Below, piece after piece: positions 54,745 through 64,000 of a stretch of DNA of 64,000 nt. Positions within the stretch are counted from its first letter, which is position 1. Each line of letters begins with the position of its first letter. Made by a program: the position numbers and the translations under genes. The notes below the pieces were generated by a model. That model was given only the letters and a program-made list of their open reading frames with translations. It made no database searches and was not told the DNA's origin. Source of the DNA: Bettongia penicillata ogilbyi (taxonomy: Eukaryota; Chordata; Mammalia; Diprotodontia; Potoroidae); the NCBI GenBank assembly GCA_023548195.1, contig JAJHZJ010000577.1, positions 2,207,574-2,271,573 on the forward strand, written 5' to 3'.

Positions 54745-55245
54745 GATATGGGCAAACTGTTTGCATCCCTATATGGGAGGATGATACTTATTAATCTTGT
54801 GGATGATATATTTAATATGGAATTTTAAATGGATATATAGACAGATAGAGGGTATGTATGGAGGGTGATGTGATGATAAGATTATATATATTATATATAT
54901 ATAATGTGAGTGTGTGTGTGTGTATAATTAAGGTGTGTTATAGTAGAAGAAAAGAAGAGAGGGAAATGAGCATTGTTTGAGCTTTACTCTCATCAGATTT
55001 GGTTCAAGGTGGGAACATAATATTCAGTTAAGTATAGAAATCAACTTGTCTTATAAGCAGTAGGAGGAGAAAGGGAAAATAAAAGGGAAGAGATAAGTAG
55101 AAGGGAGAGAAGAAGTAGTAAAGGAAAAGGAAAAGAAAAGGGAGGGGGGCTGATAGAAGGGAAGGAAAATTGAGGGAGGCAATGGTCAAAATTTTGAGGA
55201 AGGGAAGGGAGAAGGTAGAAATAAAAGCACAAATGGGTGGGGGTG
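54745..55245 (+). other. Long ORF1-ORF2 spacer of L1
   Basis: Between the ORF1 remnant and ORF2 lie about 500 bp with a (TATA/TG)n tract (54880-54925) and G/A-rich sequence ('gtaggaggagaaagggaaaa', 'ggaaaagaaaagggaggggg'). Human and mouse L1 have only tens of bases here. The spacer resembles the first half of the HAL1 3' region. Confidence 0.65.
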
Positions 55246-55249
55246 ATGA

Positions 55250-55345
55250 TGGAATGAACTATCCCACAAAACAGCAGAATGGATTAAAAATCATAATCAT
55301 ACAATATGTTGTTTACAAGAAATACATTTGAAAAACCTCTATAAT
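55250..55345 (+). pseudogene. L1 ORF2 endonuclease, N-terminal scrap
   Basis: 'gcagaatggattaaaaatca' onward reads AEWIKNHNHTICCLQEIHLK, the APE-type endonuclease block around the catalytic Glu (QET in active copies, QEI here). It breaks off at about 55345. Confidence 0.75.
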
Positions 55346-55855
55346 TTGGCTTTCAAAATTCTTCTTGAGTTCTTCCAAAAATGCTCTTTGGGCTTGAGAA
55401 CAGTTCATATTCCCTTCTGAGGTTTCAGATGGGAGCGCAGTCTCAGTACTTGTGTCTTCAGTATTTGTGTTTTGGTCCTTGTCCCCATAGTACGTTTCTA
55501 TGATCTTTTCTGATTTGCTTTTTGCTCATGATGATTGCCTTTTTCCTGGCTTTTAGAGTGAATCTCTGCTTCTGGGGCACAGAGGGCTCTGTCCCTTGGT
55601 TCTTGTGCTTAGAACTTAAGGCTTTGTGTACTGTGGCCTCTAGTTCTTTTAGCTAGAAGCTAAGATGCTGCCACTTATGTGCTGCTGAGCTGGCTGGTGT
55701 GTCAAAGGAGAGGCCAGGTGAAGTCTTTCTGAGTTTCCCTCGAGTTATCTTGGAGTTCACTGCACGAGGTGTAGGGGAGGAGGTGGTCTGGCCACCAGAG
55801 GTCTCCTCTCCTGTACTAGAGCACAGGCAGGATCAGCAGCTGATAAACCACAGTT
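55346..55855 (-). repeat. Inverted L1 5'UTR-ORF1 segment inside the L1
   Basis: Read on the minus strand it is L1 5'UTR followed by 'atgagcaaaaagcaaatcag' (ORF1 start, near 55526) and ORF1 N-terminal sequence to 'agaattttgaaagcc'. It sits between endonuclease sequence at 55345 and 55856 and seems to replace about 75 bp of ORF2. Twin-priming inversion or a separate insertion would both explain it. Confidence 0.65.
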
Positions 55856-58800
55856 TGTGCTGGTGTCAACAAGCAATAGCAATCCTAAGCTCAAACAAAG
55901 CAAAAGCAGAAATGAATCTAATCAAAAGAGATGAGGAAGGAAACTATATTCTGCTAAAAGGCACCATAGACAATGAAGCAGTATCATTACTAAACATATA
56001 TGCACTAAATGACATAACATCCAAAATCTTAGGGGAGAAGTTAAGGGACTTATAGGAAGAAATAGATAGCATAGCTATAGTAGTGGAAGACCTCCGAAGG
56101 TGAAAAAATCTAACCTTAAAGTAGACAATAAAGAAGTTAAGGAGGTGAATATAAAACCGGAAAAGGTACACATGATAGATCTCTGAAGAAAATTGAATGG
56201 GAATTGAAAGGAATATACCTTTTTCTCACTGGTTCATGACATATACACAAAAATTTGCCATGTACTGGGGCATCCAGTGCAGAAAGACAGAGATAGTCAA
56301 TGCATCCTTTTCAGATTATGATGCAATAAAAATTATATGTAATAAAAATCCATGGAAAGATAGACCAAAATTTAATTAGAAACTAAATAATCTAATCCTA
56401 AACATTAGGATGAAACAACAACTCATAGAAACAATAATTTCATTTAAGAGAATGACAGTAATGAATCAACCTACCAAAACTTATGGGATGCAACAAAAGC
56501 AGTTCTTAGAGGAAGTTTCATATCTCTAAATGCCCACATGAATAATATAGAAAAAGAGGAGATCAACGAATTGGGCATCCAACTGATAAAACTAAAAAAG
56601 AACAAATTGAAAATCCCCAATTAAATAATAAATTGGAAATACTGACAATCAAAGTAGAGATTAACAAAACTGAAATTAAGAAAATTGTAGAATAAGTTAA
56701 ACTAAGAGCTGGTTTTACAGAAAAAAAATAAAATTGATATACTTTTAGTCAATTTGATTTTAAAAAAGAAGAAAACCAAATGACCAGTATCAAAAATGAA
56801 AAAAAAAAATGAATTCACCACCAATGAAGAGGAAATGAAAATAATAATTAGAAACTCTTTTGCACAGCTGTATGCCAATAAATTTGACAATCTTATTGAA
56901 ATGGATGAATATTTACAAAAATGTAAATTGCCCAGATTAAGAGAAGAGGAAGTAAAATACTTAAATGATTCAATCTCAGAAAAAGAGATTTGAACAAGTC
57001 ATTGATGAACTCCCTAGGAAAAAATATACAGGGCTAAAAGAATATACAAGCAAATTCTATCAAATATTTAAAGAACAATTAATTCTATTATTATTGCTAT
57101 ATAGATTATTTCAGAAAATAGGCAAAGGAGTACTACCAAACTCTTTCTATGATACAAATATAGTACTGATACCTAAATCAAGAAGAGTTAAAACAAAGAA
57201 AATTATAGACCAATTTCCCTAACAATTACAAAGCAAAAATTTTAAATAAAATATTATCGAAAAGATTACAGCAACTTATCATGGGAATAATACATTATGA
57301 TCAGGTAAGATTTATATGAGGAATGCAGGACTGGTTCAATACTGGGAAAACTATCAGCATAATTGACCATATCAACAATAAAGCTAACAAAAAACATATG
57401 GATGTTTCAATAAATGCAAAAAAAGCTTTTGATGAAGTACAACACACATTCCTATTGAAAACCCAGGAGAGTATAGGAATGAATGGAGTCTTCCATGAAA
57501 TTATATGTAGCATCTACTTAAAACCACCAGCAAATATAAGATGTAATGTGGATAAGGTAGAAACATTTCCAATAAGATGAGGAGTAAAACAAGGATGGAC
57601 ATTATTACCACTGTTATTAAATATGGTACTAGAAACATTAGATTTAGCATAAAGAAAAAAAATAGAAGGAATTAGAATAGACAAGAAATAAAGCTGTCAT
57701 TTTTTCCTGATGATATGATGATAAACTTAGAGAATCATGTAAAAAACTACTTGAATTAAAATAAACAACTTTTTCAAATGTGTAGGATATTAAATAAACC
57801 CAAATAAATCCTCAATATTTCTATAAATTACTAGCAAATCTCAACAGGAAAAGATATAAAGAGAAATTGCATTTAAAGTTGCTGTAAATGTTACAAAATA
57901 TTTGGGAGTCTATCTGCCAAAAGAAACCCAGAAACTATATGAACACAATAATAAAACACATTTGCACAAATAGTGTTAGAGCTAAACAAATGGAAAAACA
58001 TCATTTGCTCATGGGTAGGCTGAGCTAATATAAGAAAAATGACAAATCTACTTAAATTAATTTAACTTATTTCAGAGTCAGAAAAAATTATATCAAAATT
58101 CATCTGGAGAACAAAAGGTCCAAAATAACAAGGGAATTAATGAAAAGAAATGCTAGGGAAGGTGGCCTAGCCAAACCAGATCTCAAATTGTATTATAAAG
58201 AAGCAATCATCAAACTACTTGGTACTAACTAAGAAATAGCGTGGTGAATCAGTGGAATATGTTAGGTAAAGAAGACACAGTAGCCAATGACTATAGCAAT
58301 CTGCTGTTTGATTCCAGCTTTGGGGATATGAACTCACTAAATGACAAAAACTGCTGGAAAAAGTGGAAATACGGTATAGACCAGTATCTTACACTGTACC
58401 AAGATAAAGTCAAAATGGGCACTCAATTTAGATATAAATACTGATCGCAAACTGGGAAAGCAAGGGATAGTTTACTTGTTAGATTTATGGAGAGAATTTA
58501 AGACCAAAGAAGAGATAGAGAACATCATGAAATGGAAAACTGATAATTTTGATTGAAAAGTTTTTTGCGCAAACAAAGCCAAAGCAACCAAGATTAGGAG
58601 GGAAGCAAAAACTTAGAATTTTTACAACCAGTGCCTCTGATAAAGGCCTCATTTCTAAAATATATAGAGACCTGAGTGAGTATATAAGAATCCCAGTCAT
58701 TCCTCAATTGATAAATTGTAGAAGGATATGAGCAAGCAGTTTCCAGAGGAAGAAATTAAAGATATCTGTAGTCATATAAAAAAGGTCTAAATCATGCTAA

Positions 58801-59290
58801 TCAAAACAACTCTGAGTTACCATATCACCCATATCAAATTGGCTAATATGAGAAAACAGGAAAATTATAATTGTTGGAGAAGATATGGAATAATTGGAAG
58901 ACTAATGCATTGCTGGTGGAGTTGTGAACTGATCCAACAATTTTGGGAGCAATTTGGGATTATGCCCAAAGGGCTACAAAAATGTGCATACTCTTTGACC
59001 CAGCAATAGCACTTCCAGGTCTGTATCCCAAATAAACCATAAAAATGGGGAAAGGATCCACATGTACAAAAATATTTATTGCAGCTCTTTTAGTGGTGGC
59101 AAAAAATAGAAAATTTAGGAGTTGCCCATCAATTGAGGAATGGCTAAACAAATTGAGGTTTATGAGCAGGCAGACTTCAGAAAAACCTGGAAAAACTTAT
59201 GTGAACTGATGCTGAGTGATGGGAGCAGAACCAGAAGATCATTGTACAGAGTTACAATCACATTATGGGATTACCAGCTTTGATAATAAG
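55856..59290 (+). pseudogene. L1 ORF2 remnant (endonuclease to C-terminus)
   Basis: The readable pieces in order are the endonuclease part 'NLIKRDEEGNYILLKGTID' (from about 55916), 'ggaatgcaggactggttcaa' (GFIxGxQxWFN block, about 57317), 'NAKKAFDEVQHTFLLKTQES' (57416 on), 'VKQGW' (RQGCPLS block, about 57583) and 'SCHFFPDDMM' (57690 on, FADD changed to FPDD). The C-terminal part comes last ('caattgaggaatggctaaac' near 59130). Many stops; inactive. Confidence 0.8.
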
Positions 59291-59459
59291 ATAACTCCAA
59301 AAGGCTCATGATGGAAAATGCTATGCCCATCCAGAGAAACATTTATGGAGTCTCAATGGAGATGGAAGCATATTATTTTCTCTCTCTCTTTTTTGTTTTG
59401 TTTTGTTTGCTCTTTCTTGTGGGTCATTCCATTGATTATAATTTTCTTTACAAAATGAC

Positions 59460-60036
59460 AATCAAGAACCTAAACCATTCACCTGGTTAGGAGGAATCAG
59501 CACCCTGAGCTTCAAAGAAAATACAGAAAAATCAAAGATCAACAGACATGACTTCCTCTGCCTGCATTCAACAGACAGTTGGACTCGTCTGAACATAGTT
59601 ACCAGAGAGAGAAAACAACTAGTTTTCCAAGCCAGGTGGCTTCTTAAGTGACTTCCCAGAGTCCTAGTCTGGCAGAACAAACACTTCCAGTCAGAAGACC
59701 CAAAGTAAAACCTCAGCTCAGAGCATTTATTCCTTTTGTAGACTGAGAGCGCATGAAAACCCTTGAGAATCAATGCCTTTTTAAGAGACTTGAGCCTTCC
59801 CACAAATCTTCACTAATCAAACTCCCTTTAATGGGCAGGCCCATTTATGGGTGGGGAAGATCTTTAATCACATTAAAATAATTAACAATACAAATATATA
59901 TACTGTTTTTAGTTAAAGAAACTCTTTTTTCTGTACTTTACTCCTGGTAAAGACTCTTGATTGATAAAGGCAGGATTCAGTCAGAGGCATTGATTATACT
60001 AAAACAATGAAAGATCCTCTTTTCCTTGCCCTCACA
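59460..60036 (-). mobile_element. LTR-like repeat (family X), copy 2
   Basis: This is the reverse complement of the element at 9935-10859. On the minus strand it begins TGTGAGGGCAAGG at 60036 and ends near 'cttgatt' (59460). It has the single, unduplicated form of the 180 bp unit and lacks the last 130 bp of copy 1. It abuts the L1 3'UTR, so it probably inserted into or truncated that L1. Confidence 0.6.
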
Positions 60037-60540
60037 CCTTGGTGTCTTCCATGTCTAACCAAGCTCTAAGCATTCCACAATGTCTGTTTTACCTGCCTTC
60101 ATGACCATTGGAACAGATCACTCTCACCTTCATATTCCATCAGGGGAATCCTTAACATGTTGTAGACACTTCCCTAACTCACCAATGGGTTTGAGACCCC
60201 TTGGTTACCTTCAACACTGTTTAGCTCCTCTTCCAAATCAGATCATCAGGGTTTGGCTGCTGCACATGCTACAGTTTCTTAAAACTACAGATAAGACTTT
60301 GGTGGAACAGGGGGATACCAAAGGTGGAAAGCAGCCCAGGAAAGGTCTCTGCAGCCTTCATATCAATGCCTGAACACACTTTATACTGCAAGGCTAGATG
60401 ATACTATTCAGAAGCAGCTCATTTAAAGTATTAAGTACACAATACACTTTCCTAGGGGAACTTTAAAGGGAGAGAACTCAGGTACAGAGACAGATGACAA
60501 ATAAATATTAAAAAAAAGATATTTTTAAGAACTAGAGTTT
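60037..60540. other. Unassigned sequence with a 97-codon ORF
   Basis: A + strand ORF at 60080-60373 ('MSVLPAFMTIGTDHSHLHIP' start) has no motif I recognise. It lies next to the family X repeat and may belong to a longer version of it. I do not call it a gene. Confidence 0.35.
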
Positions 60541-60544
60541 TGTA

Positions 60545-60630
60545 TATGTATCTATATGGACATATATATATATATGCATCACATTTTTGTGTATATGTAT
60601 ATGTGTGCACATGTATATGTTTAGCTAATG
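60545..60630. repeat. (TA/TG)n microsatellite
   Basis: 'catatatatatatatgcatc' and 'gtatatgtatatgtgtgcac' type simple sequence. Confidence 0.85.
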
Positions 60631-60639
60631 AGGTAGAAT

Positions 60640-62340
60640 ATTTAGTGTATTGACCTTTGGGAATATTGATGAAGATTTTTGTATTAGGAGAGAAGATATT
60701 ATTTAACTTCAATTTCCTCTTTAAAAAAACCCATTTACTTGATTACTTGATCTGTCCTTCCTTAGTCCCTCAGGTAATTGCCACTTCATTTTTTGACCAT
60801 CTTAACCAAACTGATGGGCCTGGGGTAGAATTTTTTTTATTTGCCTTTCTCTTAGTATTAGTTATTTAGAACAATTTCCAAAATGATTGTTGGAAGTTTG
60901 TATTTTTTAAGCACAACCTATCCATGTGCTTTGACAATTTATCTATTTCAGAATGGCCTCTTAACACTCAAGGAAAGAGAAAAGTTGACGGATAGATGCT
61001 TGTCCACTTTCTAAATACTAACACTCCATGCCCCCTTAGCAGAGCAGGGCACCATAGCCATCAAGGTAAGTATAAGAATTAGCTAACTTCTGATACACAG
61101 ACACACACACGCACAGACATGCACACACACATACACGCATGAATGTACACTTTAACGTTGGGAAATATCATCAATAGTGGAGAGGTTGGATGAGGATGAG
61201 GAAATGCCTTATACATTAGGCATTGCAATGAGCTTTAACTTAACTTAAGTATTACATCTGCCAAGAGGTAGAGAGAGGAAGCAGAATTTTCACTACTTGG
61301 GGACTACTTGATGGAAAGGCATGGAGGGAAAAAAATGGAATATGTTGCCTAGAAAAAAGAAAATGAATAGTTGGTAATGCAGAAGAGGGCTGGTAAAGGT
61401 AAAGTTTGCTTTTAATAACACTCCCTTAATACTCTTTATCTTTTAAGCATCTGTTTCCTACAGTTGGCACCTATCAAAACCTGCATTTAAGAAAGGACTT
61501 GAGACCGCCATCTAAATCAATGAGTTATAATTAAAGATACAACTTAGAATGTACAAGTTTTATGTTGGGAGAATTACTAAATGTATTCAAGCATAATAGT
61601 GTAACTAAAGGATTTGTAGACTGTTAAAGAATTTCAAGTATAAAGAGCATGAAGGGGGAGATATCCGGAAAGAGACAGGGTGCCATTGGGCATCTTTCTT
61701 GTATCTTTTTGCCTAAGGTTAACCCTAGATAGAATTACTTTACTTTCTTTTTCTTTTTCTTTCTTTTTTTTTTTTTACAATGGAAAAGTTATAACTGGTT
61801 GTGAAAACAGTAGAGATTTTATTTGGAAGTTTTGTTTTTGGCATAATTTGTAGAGACTCACTGCTTAAGACTATTAAGTCTTAAACCACTGAGATTTGCT
61901 CCCGCTCTGAAAATATCTATATCACAAAGAGCAAACCACTGCAAATAGTCTGATAATTGGTGTATTCTTTAGGGCCTTGTGCTAAATGATAGAAATAGTC
62001 AATGCAAAATCTAAAAATTGGGGGCTGATTAAAACCAGATGATCACCACAGACAGCTGGATTTCATTCTTCTCTTCAAGTGATGGTCAAGAGATTCAGAT
62101 ATTCTTTCTTTTGCTTATTCAGAAATTGGATTGGGTTCAAATAGTATTACTTGGGAGATGCTTGTCACTATATCTCTCTAAGATTTTGTGATAAAGAGAT
62201 AATTTCAATGATTGTGAGGGAATAAAACTTCCCTAAATCCAAAGAGGAGAATAAACTCTCACTGCTTATAGTGATGGAAGAAAATCATTTATAGAAACTT
62301 TAAGCATTCAACATGGTAAATGGCATGAATAGTGAATCTA
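60640..62340. other. Repeat-poor stretch with a strong splice-site pair
   Basis: No interspersed repeat is recognised apart from a (CA)n tract at 61095-61140 and a T-rich tract at 61738-61782. At 60952-61065 a 114 nt segment lies between 'tttatctatttcag' and 'tcaag|gtaagtataag'. All three frames have stops, so only a non-coding or untranslated exon would fit. Confidence 0.4.
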
Positions 62341-62344
62341 GAAA

Positions 62345-62480
62345 CAGATTGAATAGTGAATCTAGAATCAGAGAACTTAGATTCATATCTAAATCATTTT
62401 TACCACTCTTAGTCTTCCCGTCTGTCAAATGATGGGGGTTTGAGGAAATAGGTTTTAAGGTCTAAATCCCAGCATCCTAT
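62345..62480 (+). repeat. MIR3-type fragment
   Basis: 'agaatcagagaacttagatt', 'tcttcccgtctgtcaaatga' and 'ggttttaaggtctaaatccc' with 'agcatcctatg' show a decayed CORE and an L3/CR1-like tail. Confidence 0.5.
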
Positions 62481-64000
62481 GCTTGAGATACCATACTTTT
62501 TGCAAATGATTCATTTGGTGTGTTATGTTTATATGGGTGTATCAGGTGCGGTGTCTTTTTCTAAGGTATTTAAATTTGACTAATTTTTCTCTCTTAAGAT
62601 ACATTCCAGGTTTGTGATTTCATAATTAATCTTTAAAAAACTAATGAACTTAAATATATTTTCAGTACCAAGACAGATCCTATTAATTTAATAGAGTTCT
62701 TAAGTGTGTAGACACTACTTCATTAATGTTTCCAAAATAGATAGTTAACTCATTCTTCCTTACTCCCAACACTCTGATGATCTTAGTGGAACGTAACTAT
62801 TTTAAAAAATATTTTTCCCCTTTAAATATCTCAAAATGCTTTTAGTCAAGAATTTGAATATTTGAAATGGCATACTTTTTATCAGTAGCCTAAAGCAGTA
62901 ACATTTAAAAGATTCTTAGGTTAGAAAATCTGATTCAAAGAGACAAAAAAGTGAGGAAATAAAGATTTGGATCATCATCTAAATTATATATTTATGACCA
63001 AAATAACCATGTTTTGGCACAGTGAATGAAGCACTTTTAGCCATTTACTTGTTTCAATCAGTGTTTTGTCATTATTAATGCCATTCAATATTCCAGTGAA
63101 TCTCTGATCTCATCATTATATTTACTCATTGCAAAACTATACACTAATGAATCCATGTCTTCCAGTTTTTCCCAAAGCGATACTTTGATGTCCCATTTTT
63201 AGAGTTCTGCAAGGTCTAGAAACTTTTACCATCTTAGAAAAGTTTTGAGTAAAATATGAACAATAGACTTCTGATTTCTGATGTCCAGCATCACTAAGTA
63301 CAGAAACTATAATATTAGTAGGGCGGCCACTTTATGATGAATTACTTTACAAATTACTTTACAAATTAAATGCTATAGAGCTACAAGATGGTGAGGATAC
63401 AGGGAACGGGAGAAAGGGGAGATTATTAAAGGAAAGATTAGTGTAAATGGAATGTACTGATTAGTGAGAATTCATGGTTATTCATTTCAGTCCTTTAAAA
63501 TCACTTAATTTGACCAATGTTAGCATCATGAGCTACTTGTAGAATATTTTTTAAATACTATGTGATTTTATTTAGTATCTCATTCTTTGTCCTCTTCTAA
63601 TTAAATTAATTTGACTTAAAAAATCAAAGTCAGTGAATTTAAGTTTGGTGGTTTTAAAATGTTCTGTCTGGGTAGGAGAAATATGAGACTTAACATAGCA
63701 TTTAAAGTGGAAAACCATAAAGCAATAAATGCATCTTTTTAAAGAGAGATTAACATTATAAAGAAGATTTCTGTTGGGCAGATTTATAGAACTTTAAGCA
63801 TGATTGCTCTTCTTGAGTTAAAAAAATCTTAATTCTGCTAAAGGCTTCCCTTGGTGGAGTTTTTGTACATCAGTTTTATGACTATAACTACACACACATA
63901 TATTATATTATTTTATATATTCTTTTTTATACTTGTCTTTAAATTGGCAAGGCTTGTGGTGGCTTCTTTTCCAGGATTTAGTCTGATCACTCAAGTGAAC
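62481..64000. other. Unassigned AT-rich stretch
   Basis: No repeat family or gene is recognised apart from a short (TA/CA)n tract at 63890-63925. The largest quiet region of the window. Confidence 0.4.

Larger units (their letters stand above)
53226..59456 (+). mobile_element. Long L1 LINE, decayed, with inverted internal segment
   Basis: Order on the + strand: 5'UTR from 'ggagtcaagatggtggagta' (53230), ORF1 (53737-about 54740), a spacer of about 0.5 kb, the start of ORF2 endonuclease (55250-55345), an inverted L1 5' piece (55346-55855), ORF2 from the endonuclease to the C-terminus (55856-about 59290) and part of the 3'UTR to about 59456. There a family X repeat begins. No terminal A-tail or target-site duplication was found. 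Stops and frameshifts throughout. Confidence 0.8.

Noticed and set aside
60080..60373. 97-codon + strand ORF beside a family X repeat
   Set aside because: There is no recognisable domain, no context, and it lies next to a mobile element. Kept as unassigned rather than a gene.

Overview
The window looks like non-genic nuclear DNA from a metatherian (marsupial) genome. It is AT-rich and CpG-poor, it has no continuous long ORF apart from decayed retrotransposon ORFs, and it is full of mammalian interspersed repeats. The marsupial call rests on many CORE-SINEs of MAR1 type (tRNA-like head, RTE/BovB-like tail ending near 'acatgactgaa') and MON1 type. It also rests on L1/HAL1 elements whose 5'UTR begins 'gaaccaagatggcagag'. 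Ancient L2, MIR/THER1 and L3/CR1 copies are everywhere. I cannot tell an American from an Australasian species. Family names are from memory of the families, not from a database search.

Layout. 0-3 kb: a MAR1 nested in a MIR, an L2 end, then unassigned DNA. 3.3-5.6 kb: a half-L1 (HAL1-like) element on the + strand with L1 ORF1 but no ORF2, followed by an old minus-strand L1 end (to 6.6 kb). Both lie between two diverged copies of a 150-170 bp segment. 9.7-11 kb: an L3/CR1 3' end split by an LTR-like repeat that carries a 180 bp internal duplication; a second copy of this repeat lies inverted at 59.5-60.0 kb. 11-25 kb: L2, MIR and MON1 fossils, a hAT-like element, and long AT-rich unassigned stretches. 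26-29 kb: a short unassigned repeat present twice, and two L3 fragments. 30.7-37.1 kb: two opposed copies of another LTR-like family with internal TC microsatellites, and between them a 233 bp segment present twice at about 98% identity on either side of an internally deleted L1. 38.6-42.6 kb: a palindromic hAT MITE and decayed L1 pieces. 44-49.9 kb: MAR1, a broken L2 with L1 and hAT insertions, L3, and large GA/CA microsatellites. 49.9-52.6 kb: an essentially full-length HAL1 on the minus strand with 5'UTR, ORF1, 3' region and target-site duplication. 52.8-59.5 kb: a long but dead L1 on the + strand with tandem 5'UTR-like units, an unusually long ORF1-ORF2 spacer, and an inverted L1 5' segment inside the endonuclease region. 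60-64 kb: the most repeat-poor part, with one well-formed splice-site pair of unknown meaning.

No tRNA, rRNA, CRISPR array, operon or host protein-coding gene can be supported. Two short stretches (21473-21715 minus; 37765-37833 plus) are weakly exon-like and are given as hypotheses. The biology here is retrotransposon history: L1 supplies machinery for HAL1 and probably other poly-A elements, RTE-type LINEs probably mobilised MAR1, L2 mobilised MIR, and L3/CR1 probably mobilised the MIR3-type SINEs.
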